Notes: generated by a model from the letters alone, not told the origin. DNA of 64,000 bases from Siphonodentalium dalli (GCA_032622095.1 CP136067.1:39971549-40035548); one strand, 5' to 3'. Positions 22,105-35,071 are shown, numbered from the stretch's first letter. Made by a program: numbers and translations.

Positions 22105-23160
22105 AACACACCAACATGGACTATATCCAAACGAAATAAGCCTGTATTTAATCTACCTTTTTTTCAGCGACACGACTTACCAGAATCATACTCTTTATAA
22201 AGCGTTTTCGCTGCGGCACGCGACATTCAACGGAATAACGGGTACACGTGGGCATTTTCTGAATCAAATCAGACCAATATAAACATATGTGAATTATTAG
22301 GTCCAATATGAACCTATTTGCTCCAGTGGCGATTATGTGTTACACAGTTTATTGGATAGTTGCATTGACTGCACACTTTATCTACTTCTGAGTTTGCCAC
22401 GGCCAAGATAAAGTATTCAGTATTTGACGCTATCGATGCCTATTATGATGACCGGGACGTGATAAAACCCACACATTACTACATCTTATTGTAGAATGGA
22501 AATTACGAGTCGCTTTAACGTGAACTTGAACTAGACCATTACAGTTTCAGCTGACTGCACGATGATATTAAATCTATCATCGATAGCCCTGGGCTGATTA
22601 GTTAATGGATATTTTGAGTGTAAGCTTACAGGGAGTTTCATGAAAGATATGTAATTGTATTTGACAAACTATATATGTACTGTTTTAAAGGCAGATAATC
22701 CATGAGTCATAATTAGTCGTAGTACAAGTCGTGTGGAAATAACTGTTACTGAACGCTCGTATCAACTTATTGTTAGTCAAATAAGCACTACAAAAATCGA
22801 TATACATATTCTGTATTTCCGTAATTGATATATCGAAAGTGTGAAATAGATAGCCATATATTAAAAGGCTAATTCGGACCTCAAAATAGAGAGGTTTCGC
22901 ATGTGACGCGGATATAGTACCGGATACGTTTAGCTATTCGTATCAGTAAAATTCACGTGGGTAAAAATTTCGTTTCGCAAAACATGACGACTACAATCAG
23001 GATTTGTGTTTTGTACTTTTGAATTAACATAACGATTGAGATTTCACGAAACGCCAAATGAGTTAGCACTAATATTGTCATGTGGACTGCACACGGATAC
23101 ATGATGACAGGGACGTCGCGATAAGGGATGTTGGGGTGTGGGTCAAAATTTCCAACAGTA
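22105..23160. other. No gene recognised
   Basis: AT-rich sequence upstream of the first recognised TRPM exon. It could be a 5' intron of that gene or intergenic. No promoter could be identified. Confidence 0.5.
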
Positions 23161-23169
23161 AGACAGTTC

Positions 23170-24126
23170 CAGGGGCGTAGGAACCGGGGGGGGGGGGGGG
23201 GGTAAGGGGGGTTTTCCAGAAAATGGTCAACACTTAAACTGTATTTCTTATTTATCCGCCCGCACAGTTTGACATAAAATATATAGTATACTCTATATGG
23301 GCAATTAGAGGTTGGGGGTGCCATTATAAAGATTAGGTGCCTTGACTGCCATGTGTTATTGTCTCACTGGTTTGTGGTATCATACAAGTACAAAAATTTA
23401 GGTTTTTATCGGGTAATAAATTATAACTCCCCACATGGTGCTATCCACCGGCCTTTGCTCCTTATAAGCCTTCTTGTTACAGTACTCTCTCGGAAATCAT
23501 TGTGTTAGCCCACAAACGGTATCTAATTTGTCCAAAGCTACAAAATAAATCAACACCAAGATTTCCAAGATGAATTCAATACGAAATTATTTGAAGAGTA
23601 AATACGGAAACTACGCTTCACCACAGCTAGTACTTTGGCAATGCTTAAATGGCGAATCTGCCTGCTTTATCGAGGCCATCTTTCAGTTACATGCACTACT
23701 ACTATGGATTAGGCTGGGAAAGCTGAGAATGCGAATATATAATTATGTAAGTATAAACCTACATATCATGTTTTCATGGAAGAATGCTCCATTTGTACAC
23801 ACACGCTTATGAGAGTAAAAAATGATCTCCATACTATTTTGTACAACATGTGAAAAACTAAAATACCATATTTCCCCTCAATGGGTTATTTAACGTAAAT
23901 GCTGTTACATATGCAACGAAATGCGATCTGAGGGGTTTAAATTCAGAAAAAATTCCCAACGACGAGACGGGACACCCCTCTCGAGCTCTCCCCATCTCCA
24001 GCCTGCGGCTGTCGTCGATGGCCGTATCGTCGATGGCCTACGGCCATCGAATGTGGCCCCTCATATACTAACTTATTTCCTACGCCCCTGAACACCCCCC
24101 AATAAATATAGCTTTCTACGCCCCTG
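23170..24126. mobile_element. Nonautonomous hAT-type element, 957 bp, TSD GACAGTTC
   Basis: GACAGTTC at 23162-23169 and 24127-24134 flanks CAGGGGCGTAGGAACC on the left and CTTTCTACGCCCCTG on the right. An 8-bp duplication with a CAGGGGCGTAG terminus is the hAT signature. A G tract of about 17 follows the left TIR, and a second TACGCCCCTG lies at 24081-24090. No transposase frame; open frame 23570-23812 has no recognised motif. Confidence 0.9.
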
Positions 24127-24344
24127 GACAGTTCATACCTGACACAACAATAGTTTGATTTTCCAACTATCCATTCGTGGGGAATTTGTTGTTTTTAGAC
24201 CAACATTTGCATATTTTCCTACTTTAAGTAAAAATATTGGACTGAAATGGCCATCTGTTGGTGATTTTCAAACCTTAGGGCGATTATCAGGTTGGAAATT
24301 CCAACACTTGGAAAGCTGAGGCCAGTCTAGTTGTCAGGAGTTTG

Positions 24345-24530
24345 CAATTTTTATGTTCATATTTCAAAATTTTCTTGCAATAGCCAAAAATTTTATGTTC
24401 ATATTTAAAAAAAATTATGTTCATATTTTTTATGTTCAAAATTTTTATGTTCATATTTCCAAATGTTTATGTTCATATTTCAAAATTTTCTTGCAATAGC
24501 CAAAATTTTCTTGCAATAGCCATGAAATTT
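24345..24530. repeat. TTTATGTTCATATT tandem-like repeat
   Basis: TTTTATGTTCATATT recurs about five times, interspersed with TTTTCTTGCAATAGCC (three times). It is preceded (24150-24320) by an interspersed block with GACCAACATTTGCAT, also at 58700. Confidence 0.8.
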
Positions 24531-24539
24531 TCAGGTTTG

Positions 24540-24720
24540 GCTTCAAACCATCGAAACACATTATAAAGAGCGTACATCTGTTAAGTCGTGAGCTGGATTA
24601 TACATGTTATTTTAGCCTGCATGTTCTCGTGATTATAAGCCCAATACGGTCTTATTTTGAATGTCGCATTTTAGGCCCACATAGAGCATATTTGAGAAAA
24701 AATAAATTATGTGCGTAATA
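24540..24720. repeat. Fragment of the CGCACATAATCGA repeat
   Basis: ATTATAAAGAGCGTACATCT, AAGTCGTGAGCTGGATTA and ATAAATTATGTGCG place it in the family of 1855-2290. Confidence 0.6.
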
Positions 24721-25716
24721 ATACGCGGCGTTAAAAAACATGGTATGTTCTTATTTCAAAACGAAATAAGTCTATATAAGCACCAAGGCTCATTCTAAAG
24801 TTTGTCTAAGTAATTTCACAGGCTACAATCGATACAATCCGGTTCTGGTTTATAATGATTTTTCGTCACAAGAACACACCAACAATGATCGGATTGCCAG
24901 AAAATTTAGCAATGGCATGAAGCTTCACAATTGTACTGCATGGGTACATTAATAAGGATATTATGTTCATGAAAACTTCTAAAATATGTAGTCTCACATT
25001 CAATTATGTGATTTAATCGCTCGTGTTATGTGTATAAAACCCAGAAAGATCATTTACATCTAAATATAAACTCCGACAATAGTCATCTTCCCCATAAACA
25101 TGCGAGGTTTGCGATAAAAAAACTCAAAAAGTTTGTGCTGATTCTCAGCGAGTGCGGGGCGTTGTATTTTTTTTATTACGTGCACGCGAATTGCGATTGA
25201 CAACATATATAAAACACAAAATGAAGCATATGGAACAACTTTGAATGAACATGACGTTGTATGGTAACATGGTAAGATCTATTACATATAACATGTGTTT
25301 ACTTTGTCCGCAGTATGCAGCATAAAGCCTATCAAATGCATTTGTTTTCAATAAGTTGTTTACATTATGAAGGGAGTGCACAATATGTGCAGCTTTATTC
25401 GTGTTCTTCTTCTCATTTTTGAACAATGGAAATTTCGCATACTATGCATTATTAACTAGCAACGTGATTTTTGTTCCTTATTCGTCATATATACAAAAAT
25501 GACCGTAATGAACCCAAATTCGTTCATAGCCACTTCGGCCAAACATTGTGGGCCAAGCAGTCCCACTAAAAGTACACCGTACTCGACCGGAGCGATCGCA
25601 TCCGACCATAATAATCATAATAAATAAAACAGAACGAGTAGGATCTATAGACTCTTTGTCCATGTACATACATTCACTTGCTTTTAGAATAATATAATAT
25701 AAATAACAGAATGTTC
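24721..25716. other. No gene recognised
   Basis: Short open frames only (for example 25145-25426), without recognisable motifs. No element ends seen. Confidence 0.5.
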
Positions 25717-25862
25717 ACGGAAAGTCGGTATTGAAGTGGCCTTCTGATAGTATCTTAAATTCTACCATTGACTCAGTCTCTACTATGTTTGCCGGTAGAG
25801 CATTCCAGCTATTACAAACTCTCTGGGAAAGGAAGTATTTCCTCACAGAAATTTGAAATCCA
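25717..25862 (-). pseudogene. LINE 3' end fragment (RKYFLSQRVCNSWNALP)
   Basis: The minus frame gives VRKYFLSQRVCNSWNALPAN, then ETESMVEFK and a stop. This is the conserved last stretch of many CR1/Jockey-type LINE proteins (F-x-x-R-V-x-N-x-W-N-x-L-P). Only about 48 codons remain. It abuts the GACGGACGG repeat, which breaks the frame. Confidence 0.75.
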
Positions 25863-26080
25863 AGATGGCTGCTGGTGATCATGTTTTTAACGAATTTCGG
25901 ATATAATCGATGGCTTCCATCTAGAGGCCACCCCGAAGACCCATATGAAGTTTGGTGACGATCGGAGAGATGTGACCTGTAGGGTGAGCCAAAGGAAATT
26001 GTTGACGGACGGACGGACGACGGACAACCAACCAACGGCAATAGCCCAAACTTTACAAAGTAAAGTTGAGCTAAAAAGGC
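25863..26080. repeat. GACGGACGGACGACGGACAA interspersed repeat
   Basis: TATGAAGTTTGGTGACGATC, then TTGTTGACGGACGGACGGAC, then CAATAGCCCAAACTTTACAA. I associate this combination with short interspersed repeats of molluscs, which is part of the case for the taxonomic guess. Confidence 0.65.
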
Positions 26081-26228
26081 ACCGACCGCACCTAACCAAG
26101 CCGCCTGACCACGGAAAGGGATATTATATCATGCAGCGTTACTACATAAGTCGGAAGTGAACATATCCCCCCCCCCGATACGGTCGGATTCGCCATGCAG
26201 TCTCATTTGGGCTAGTGAAGGGACGAGC

Positions 26229-26716
26229 GACATATCTAACAAGAAAATCAATGTCAGAAATGGTAACGCGCTCAAGATCATATATTATATACGAATGATT
26301 GTAATTATACAATATAAAATATATTGGTTTTGCGAATGACCAACTCAGAATTCCATTAAAATAACAATAACAACCAGCACCTAATTAACGAATCGGCGGC
26401 CGATTCGGCCGTCTCCGACCACAACCCCAAGTGGGCTGCAGAACGAAAAATGTCTATAAAAGTTGAAATATAAGACTTACAAATTATCTTTTTCATTTCA
26501 CTTATTTGTAATTGGCATAGCTTATCACAAACCAAAAATCAACATTGTTGACATAATGTCAACGACAATAAACGAAATTGAAATTCCCAACTACACCTTT
26601 AACCGGACTCGGCCTCCGGTCGCAGTTCGACTTTTAATCCTTCCAAAAATTCCCATTCTATAAATAAAACACCCATGCGCCCAGGCGAAACAAGAATCTC
26701 TACATTAGTACACACG
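26229..26716. repeat. 488-bp interspersed repeat, copy 1
   Basis: Matches 45037-45528 along its whole length in the same orientation, about 90 percent alike. It contains CGGCGGCCGATTCGGCCGTC, TCTATAAAAG and, near its right end, CTATAAATAAAAC 30 bp before AGGCGAAACAAG, which looks like a TATA box with start region. No TIR. Possible solo LTR or SINE-like unit. Confidence 0.75.
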
Positions 26717-26819
26717 CGGACGTGCGTAACTACACAATAGTAATAATAACGGACAAATGTAACTAAATTACATTATCAAGCAGCACACCTGTAATGCCAT
26801 CGCTACTGCGGTACGTGTA

Positions 26820-27148
26820 ACACCAGCCAATATAAGAATTTTTTATATATATATAGCACTCGGATATGCATTATTATGGATGTTCACCATCGCCACCCAT
26901 AGTATCTTATGCGCCACAGGCGCCCGTATAGAGGCTACTGCCCACATAAATAAGACAATAAATATAACAGACAATTGTAACTAAATTACACATTATCAAG
27001 CAGCGCACATGTTATGCCATCGCTACAGTGGTACGTGTAACACCAGCCAATATCGGATTTTGTGACATATCTACCCGTATCATACTAATTATAACGGACA
27101 ATTGTAACTAAATTACACCATATTAAGGCAGCACACATGTAATGAAAA
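26820..27148. other. Degenerate repeats leading into the 28-bp array
   Basis: GGACAAATGTAACTAAATTACA, GCAGCACACCTGTAATGCCA and GGTACGTGTAACACCAGCC occur up to three times at about 190-bp and shorter spacing. GGTACGTGTAACAC resembles part of the 28-bp unit that follows, suggesting the array grew from this sequence. Confidence 0.6.
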
Positions 27149-28042
27149 CTCTACTCTGGTATACGTGTGACACAAACGCTACTCTGGTATACGTGTGACA
27201 CAAACTCTACTCTGGTATACGTTTGACACAAACGCTACTCTGGTATACGTGTGACACAAACTCTACTCTGGTATACGTGTGACACAAACGCTACTCTGGT
27301 ATACGTGTGACACAAACTCTACTCTGGTATACGTTTGACACAAACGATACTCTGGTATACGTGTGACACAAACGCTACGCTGGTATACGTGTGACACAAA
27401 CTCTACTCTGGTATACGTGTGACACAAACGCTACGCTGGTATACGTGTGACACAAACTCTACTCTGGTATACGTGTGACACAAACGCTACTCTGGTATAC
27501 GTGTGACACAAACTCTACTCTGGTATACGTGTGACACAAACTCTACTCTGGTATACGTGTGACACAAACGCTACTCTGGTATACGTGTGACACAAACGCT
27601 ACTCTGGTATACGTGTGACACAAACTCTACTCTGGTATACGTGTGACACGAAAGCTACTCTGGTATACGTGTGACACAAACTCTACTCTGGTATACGTGT
27701 GACACGAACTCTACTCTGGTATACGTGTGACACAAACGCTACTCTGGTATACGTGTGACACAAACTCTACTCTGGTATACGTGTGACACAAAGGCTACTC
27801 TGGTATACGTGTGACACAAAGGCTACTCTGGTATACGTGTGACACAAACTCTACTCTGGTATACGTGTGACACAAACGCTACTCTGGTATACGTGTGACA
27901 CAAACTCTACTCTGGTATACGTGTGACACAAAGGCTACTCTGGTATACGTGTGACACAAAGGCTACTCTGGTATACGTGTGACACAAAGGCTACTCTGGT
28001 ATACGTGTGACACAAACACTATTCTGGTATACGTGTGACACT
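27149..28042. repeat. 28-bp minisatellite, 32 units
   Basis: The unit is CTCTACTCTGGTATACGTG plus TGACACAAA. Thirty-two units are contiguous. The first base pair of the unit varies (CT, CG, GG). The first 14 units largely alternate CT and CG types, a 56-bp higher-order repeat; later units mix and GG types appear. No spacers, so not CRISPR-like. Confidence 0.97.
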
Positions 28043-28722
28043 AGTTAATGTCGCCATTACTATGTACTGTTACAATACGGGTGCTAATTTAATTACGTAT
28101 ACATACATATAAATGCACTTGTACTTTGAGAAAGCATTTATTTTGTGCGTATATGTGGGAGAAATATTGGAAATTTTACCGTTTGTGACATTAACATTTC
28201 GTGTCTATTGTTAACCAAAATTCGTTGTTAGTTTTATTGTAAGGCAATAGATCGATATTATGCTATTATCTTATTATAATTATGTTCTATCGTTTTACTA
28301 CAGCTCGTTTGAATTAAACCGTATACCTTTATCGGACACTTTGTCGTGAGATATTGGACCGTGACGTGCATGGTATTGTCACCAATGGATCTCATTTGAT
28401 ACCCATAGTATTGGCGTTTACAAGCACTGAACACTAAGGGGTGGCTACAAAGGAATTTATATGTTTGGCTATACAAATAGCACAGTCGCATGTCAATGAT
28501 GCGCACTTATTTAAACTTCTAGTGCATACTGTATTGTATGTTAAGTTCAATCGCGAGCGCGCGTTCGGCAATATGTTGGCCTCCACACGGGGACGTACAT
28601 GTACTAGGGACAAGCTCCATCCAGAGTTCAGTCCCCTACGCAGCACTTACCGCTATCCGCCCCTACACGTAGTGTGAAGAAATGTCACATTCATTTATTT
28701 TAGACTGGTGCATGTTACAATT

Positions 28723-28737
<15 letters not shown>

Positions 28738-28778
<41 letters not shown>
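28738..28778. repeat. (AT)n microsatellite
   Basis: About 20 uninterrupted AT units. Confidence 0.97.
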
Positions 28779-28780
<2 letters not shown>

Positions 28781-30480
28781 TTATTTTCCTCCATAACTGA
28801 AGAGTTACATAACTGAACTGTCCATATTCATTTAAAAATTGTCTAGATAATGCCATAAGAAATTGTAACTGACAAAACACTTCAATAAAAAATGTTAGAT
28901 TTAATTAAGAAAATACACATGTCGGCAGGGTTCAGACATAGCGTAGACTGAACTCTGTTTTGCAGCTTGGGCTAGGGTGCGTCTTGAAATGCTCGTGACC
29001 CCTGCAGATGGAGACACTTTTGCAAGTTTTAAATCGCCAGGCAAATTTTAAACTGATCATCTACTTTTCTTTTAAGCGAGATGTCATTCAAATGTTAAAG
29101 AATTAATCCTATTATTTACAAGGACACTAATAAATATTTCAATTAATTCGCATCAGTTTATTTGGCATGTGTAAAACTATTCGGTATGTTGTTGTAAGCA
29201 GCTGTTCAGATCTATCAACCAAGAGTTGATATATGTGCTTATTACCTCCATTTCGGAAGAGCATACATAGTGTTACACAGTATTCATAAGTATCTAGATC
29301 CGATAACACATTCTATACAATATAAATTAGGATATATACATTGCGTATCGTATTGTACAAATTTGCCATTCAAGCAGAGGCGAAGAGGGAATATAGATGA
29401 GATATGGATAGTGCTGGAGTGTCATTGAGTGCAGAGAGAGAGGGGAGGTACAGAGAAAGAGAGAAAGAGAGAAAGAGAAGATAGCTATACAGATACAAAG
29501 GTATGATGTCTATCTCACACGCATGTGGCTTCGTGACAGAGAGATCAATGCATTTGTCCCATTTCTTTCTCACACGCAAGTGGTTACTGCCACAAAACAA
29601 TCTTTCATCGGAGAACGCGAACTCCATCATGTTATACAATTTGTTTGATGACCCGACATGCCCGGAGTAGAAATTGTGCCGCGAATATCAAAAGTTTGTC
29701 CCAACAGAGTTCTGCAACCGGTGGTGGGTCAAAGGCAGTGCCCCTATAAAGAATTCGTAAAGACGATTTGGCTCCAGGGAATCCATGAACATGAATACAT
29801 CGATTCCGTAATGGTTCAAGAGACCACACCAGAAGTCCTAACGTATTTGAACCATTGCCGGGGAGGTACACGAAGTTAATAGGAGGTATGTATTCATGCT
29901 CATTTCAATGTTTGACGTTTCGGAGAAACTGAATAATGACCATCGCCAGATATGGCAGTATGTGTAAACATTTAAAATTACCAGAGTGACTGCCTTTCCG
30001 GTAGTTAATCCGCCCTAATATGATTTTAAAGTCCGAAAGTAAGTCACTATTTCAAGGGCGAACACATGGTGTGCCAATGAGCTGGAAATCAACAACATTG
30101 TACACTCCTCAACATTTTGATGTACTGAAATTGAAATTTACCCCACACTAGCAAACCAGACGCATTGGAATTGGCACGACATTCCTCCTGCAATTTGCCG
30201 TACACCATATAACTATTTTTTTCGACAGCAATTTTAACAGCCAAATAAACTCATGTTTGGCGCTATATAGACCATTATTAAGATTTCGTGTGGCATGTGA
30301 ACAGAATTATTCAATCATTCATACGTTTTAAGTTTAAGATATTCGGTATTTATCAGACCAATTTGCGGACGATCCGATGAATTTCACATAATAATCTAGA
30401 TTTCTCAAGACGTACTTTATCTCCAGGATTAAAAGAAATAAGAAACAATGATTAAAAAAAAGGATAAATTTTGTTAAAGA
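28779..30480. other. No gene firmly recognised
   Basis: Contains a GA-rich run (29435-29480). Frames open on both strands at 29632-29879 have no recognised motif. The plus-strand frame there ends near a weak possible donor (GGAGGTATG at 29883), but nothing ties it to a family. Confidence 0.45.
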
Positions 30481-30499
30481 ATGTAAGAAAAAATATAAA

Positions 30500-30568
30500 A
30501 AAAATTGTTAGGCAAATGCATTCTCTATGGTCGACTCGCAAATATAAGATAATGCATTGGCACAGGGT
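30500..30568. mobile_element. Solo hairpin fragment (GCATTCTC family)
   Basis: GGCAAATGCATTCTCTATGG, TCGACTCGCAAATATAAG and TGCATTGGCACAGGGT: a shortened hairpin from the module also at 1249, 6183, 35120 and 59590, with the left arm deleted internally. Confidence 0.7.
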
Positions 30569-31167
30569 CTTTAATGTATATGCTTCCCGAGCAATCACTG
30601 CTCCGGGTGATATAATATATTTTAGAAATATAATATACTCGTCATTTATTCCGAGTGATGTTCCTATAACTAATCCTCGTATTTTTATATGAACAACATA
30701 ATGCGAAAAATATCGATAGTTAATGTAAACAAATGCAAAATGTCTGCGCAATTTCCGGTGTCGGATCTACAAAGCAATAATGATAATTATAAATGAACGC
30801 CAATGAAAGATACATATATGTAATTGCTGAACAATATCTTCTGTTGAATTTTAACCCTTTCTATACTAAAGCATCATTGATGGGTAAAGTTGCCCCATAT
30901 TAAATATTGAGACACTGAATTCAACAAAGCACATTAACTAAACATTTTCCTCAATACATAGTACTCCTGCAATGTATTTATCTGTCGTCTGTTTTTAATC
31001 ACATCAACATCCACCCAAATCAATAATAGAGCATTCCGATGAACACCTTTTAACTGACGACTGGGGGAATCCATTAGAAAAGAAAGGGTTAACGGAAGAA
31101 AATCCGTGTGTGAGAATGTTTTGACCATGCAGCACATCCGGAAATTTACTGTTACATAAGATAATGA

Positions 31168-31275
<108 letters not shown>

Positions 31276-31432
31276 TAATCTAGCACATTCATCCCAGTTT
31301 ACGTATTTTCAATTTTGGAGGCGCAAATGACGCCCGTATTACCATGAACTCTTCCACGACTGAAGCTTCCGGAAATTTGAGAAAACCATGTGCCAGTGCA
31401 TTCTCTTTTAAGATATACAAGTCTCCCATGTA

Positions 31433-32012
31433 AAGAACGCTTATGCTTTCGTTTTCCGTAAAAGAGCGCTATCAATTGTGGTCTGTTGTATTCGTTTCAA
31501 CGTAATTCTGGTGGATACTGTTATTGATTTTGATGGTGAGAGCAAGTGTTCAATGCACTTTCGCCTGGTAACAGTGGCAAACCGACAATTGGCTTAACAA
31601 CATTTTTACTAATTCGATGTCAAATCTGACTGCGGCGCATCTTTGAAAAGTTTACAGCCTCCAATATGTAATGATCCCATTAATGGGTGGTTTTGATTGG
31701 AAAATATCGACTATCAAAACAGAAAGTTTGAATTTGTTTAAGACTAACAAATATTCCAATGATGGTTCTACAGTAAAGAGCGCATTTGTTTTCGTTTCTC
31801 AAAAGTGATAAATAATAAATATCGCAATCAATTATGGTCTGTTGTATTCGTTTTCAAAGTAAAACTGGTGGATAATTTTATGGATTTTGATGGTGATATC
31901 AAGTATGTTCAATGCACTTTCATCTGGAAACAGTGATAAACCGACGACGAGCTTAACAAAATTTTGAATAATTCGATGTCAAATCTGACCGCGCATCTTT
32001 GAAAAGTTTACG
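31433..32012. repeat. Two diverged direct repeats of about 235 bp
   Basis: 31433-31665 and 31773-32012 share GTAAAGA(A/G)CGC, GGTCTGTTGTATTCGTTT, GATTTTGATGGTGA, TTCAATGCACTTTC and CGCATCTTTGAAAAGTTTAC in order. A 107-bp unrelated segment separates them. Confidence 0.8.
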
Positions 32013-32138
32013 GCTTATGTAAATGTTTTCATTCATACGTATATACGTATTCCGATCAAATATAGAAGACAGACCTCTTGTTTCATAAAATAGGTTATGC
32101 TAATATTTAAATACTCCCAAGGATCAACATCCATGCTA

Positions 32139-33739
32139 AGACCCGTTCCAAACGACGGATTTTTGTCGACTCGAATCTAATTGTATTAAATCCGTCGGTG
32201 GTGCGTCTGCGGTCAATTTTGTTTCAGACAGACGCATCTTTGTCGCGTCGAATCTAATACATCGGTCGATTTATTTAAAGGTGCACTCCATGTTACCTTC
32301 ACAAAATGGTCACGCGTAGATATAGAGGCCTATATATACCGGTATATTGTACATATATATACTAAAATACAGTATAAATTATGTATAAATATATGCGCGA
32401 TTGCAGCGCGAATATATGTGCATATGTTTATGAGGATGTATATAGTACATATAGTTATATAATATAATATAATAGGCGCTACAAATAAATGTTAGATCGT
32501 GCAACCAATTGCCATATATGTGTATACCATGCATGTAAATACAGGTATACAAGAATTATTATAAATCAGAGACTACCACCCCTACCCTTATAATAAGGAA
32601 ACCCGGAATATATGAATTATTATAAATAAGAGGTTACCACCCCTATACCCCTCATAATAAGTAATGCCGGTATATATGAATTATTATAAATAAGATCAGT
32701 GGTACCAGCCTACCACGTATAATGAGGAATACCGGAATATATTAATTATATATTATAAATCATAGGCTACCACCTATATATCCTTTATAATAAGGAATAC
32801 CGGTATCTATAAATTATTATAAATCATAGGCTACCATCCCTACCCCTCATAATAAGTAATACCGGTTTATATGAATTATTATAAATCTGAGGCTACCACC
32901 CCTACCCCTTATATAATAAGGAATACCGGTATATGTAAATTATTATAAATCATAGGCTACCACTCTGCCCCTTATAACAAGTAATACCTGAATATATGAA
33001 TTATTATAAATAAGAGGTTACCACCCCTTTACCCCTCATAATAAGTAATATCGGTATATATGAATGATTATACATCAGTAGTACCACCTCTGCCCCTTAT
33101 AATAAGTAATACCGGTAAATATTAATTATTATACATCACAGACTACCACCCCTATTCCTTACAATAAGGAATATCGGTCTATATGAATTATTATAAATCG
33201 GTTGCTACAACCCCTACCCCTTATATCGGTATATATGGATTATTATAAATCATTGATACTATATCCATTATAAGATGTGAGTCAGTGACATGCCATGTTC
33301 GTTGAGGAATCAAACTACCAAAATAATTACTATTTGCACAATGTTACCTAAGCAATGCTTATAGATATATCTTTCTGTCTGACAAAGAGAGCGTGCGACA
33401 AATGACGTCGTGTGGGTATTTCCTCAGATAAGGGGAGCCCCCTCATTATTATACCATTATCATATCATTATCATATCATTTGCATTCGTTCTTCGACAAC
33501 TTTCGGCTCTTCTCGTCACATGTATTAGATTCGAGTCGTCAAAAATCCGTCGTTTGAAACCAAGACGGATTTCAGACGCATCACCGACGAAGATTCGTCT
33601 GAATTGGACGGAGATTCGTCTGTGATGCGTCTGACACGGATCTAATTGTTTCAAACGTCGCATTTTTGACGCATTTAATACAATTGTGGGTCTGGTATTA
33701 GATTCGAGTCGACAAAAATCCGTCGTTTGGAACGGGCCT
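32139..33739. mobile_element. TA-flanked TIR element of about 1.6 kb, Tc1/mariner-like, nonautonomous
   Basis: TA|AGACCCGTTCCAAACGACGG on the left and CCGTCGTTTGGAACGGGCCT|TA on the right. The similarity extends for about 43 bp to CGACTCGAATCTAAT. Sub-terminal blocks with GACGCATC and GTCTGA repeats lie inside each end. The centre is an AT-rich stretch plus a minisatellite (32545-33265). No transposase frame. Confidence 0.82.
32545..33265. repeat. About 62-66-bp minisatellite, 11 units, inside the TIR element
   Basis: Each unit has GAATTATTATAAAT, a TACCACC(C)CTACCCC block, TTATAATAAGGAATACCGG and TATAT. Units differ by small indels. Confidence 0.93.
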
Positions 33740-33904
33740 TACTGATATTTTGTTAATACCATGGGCCATCTTTTCATGCGAACTGATACCTCCAGTAGTT
33801 GCTTCCGTTATACACAAAACATATGTATGCACACCCACATCGGATATACAATTATGATATAGCGCATGAGCTGCAAGTTTGCCATTGCTATTTCTTACAG
33901 CAGT

Positions 33905-34060
33905 ATAGTATAAGTTACGGGACGATTAGTGGTCGGATATGGTACGGCCTCGCCTAATATTGATATCACTTCGCCTCACATGACACCATATCCGACCACG
34001 AAGCATACCGTAACGTATTTATTATGTCAGTGGACAAAATCCAGCATATTGTGACATAAC
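33905..34060. repeat. Palindromic repeat around GTGGTCGGATATGG
   Basis: GTTACGGGACGATTAGTGGT, CGGATATGG and, 60 bp on, CCATATCCGACCACGAAGC. It ends TTATTATGTCAGTGGACAAA. Inverted relative of 3831-4000. Confidence 0.75.
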
Positions 34061-34585
34061 GCCCCATTATAATCTCACAACTTGATTCAAACTATACGAA
34101 TGTCCCAATATATATAGAACCCCAAACTCAAATATTCGTGTTCGGTTCTTAACGAAACCTCACACGTCTTACTCCCAGCGAAGACATACACACAATGAAG
34201 ATGGCTCCCAAATATGGTCAAGGGAAATGACCATAACGGCGGAACCAATCCCAATGTGTATTGCCAAACGCCTCATCTAATATGCATCCCAAATAGTATA
34301 TAAGAAACAGCCACTTCCCACCACTTCATGCTTTCACTAGACTCATCTCATCTCGAGGTTCGTACACCTCTCCAGGCATCACCCACACCATGCAGGCATC
34401 ACCCATTCGGGCACCTTACTTCGCGGCGACTTGATTGTCACATTTGTATACACTGCTTGTATCTTATTCACGACGTAATAAAGACTTGTACCTATATATA
34501 TATAGCTATGTGTTCATTACCTCACAATATCCCTTTAATTCATCGTCGCTGTATTTTATTGTAATTTGGAAAGATAAATTAAATG

Positions 34586-34995
34586 TATGTGTCGTCTATG
34601 GCCATTAACTTATGTAACGTCACAGTGACGCGTCATGGGCGTTGGACGTCAACGCATTAAGTCAATGGCTAATTACCAGAAGTAGGACAACTTGTTGAGT
34701 TTGATAAGTTAATTTATGAGTCTTCAGAATTCCTCAAATATATCGTATACAGGTTTTGGTACATGGTACTATGTCTTTAAATTCACAGAACATGATTTCC
34801 GACAGATATCCCCTTTCTTGGCGCCAAAATACACCAAAAATATTCCCGAGGTGACTGAGTTTCTGAAAAAACAAGATGGCGGATAAGCACCTAATATTGA
34901 TTTCATATTAGGTCACCGACCTAATATGGGTTCATATACCGTCACTAGATATAGACGCTGATTGGCTAATAATGTTTAATATGGCCTGTCCGATT
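34586..34995. repeat. Interspersed repeat, inverted copy of 2905-3300
   Basis: AACGTCACAGTGACGCGTCA through GATATCCCCTTTCTTGGCGC to GACGCTGATTGGCTAATAAT. Confidence 0.75.
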
Positions 34996-35071
34996 TGGCA
35001 CCATAAAACCACCATTTGTATATTTCATATACCAGAAAATAATTAGATCGTACACTTTAGTCCATTAATAT

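Noticed and set aside
22953-23324. 123-codon frame with poly-Pro
   Set aside because: The Pro run is the G tract at the end of the hAT-type element.
27149-28042. CRISPR-like array (28-bp repeats)
   Set aside because: Units are contiguous with no unique spacers; it is a minisatellite in animal DNA.
29632-29879. Overlapping frames on both strands as an exon
   Set aside because: Possible splice sites are weak and neither product resembles a known family.
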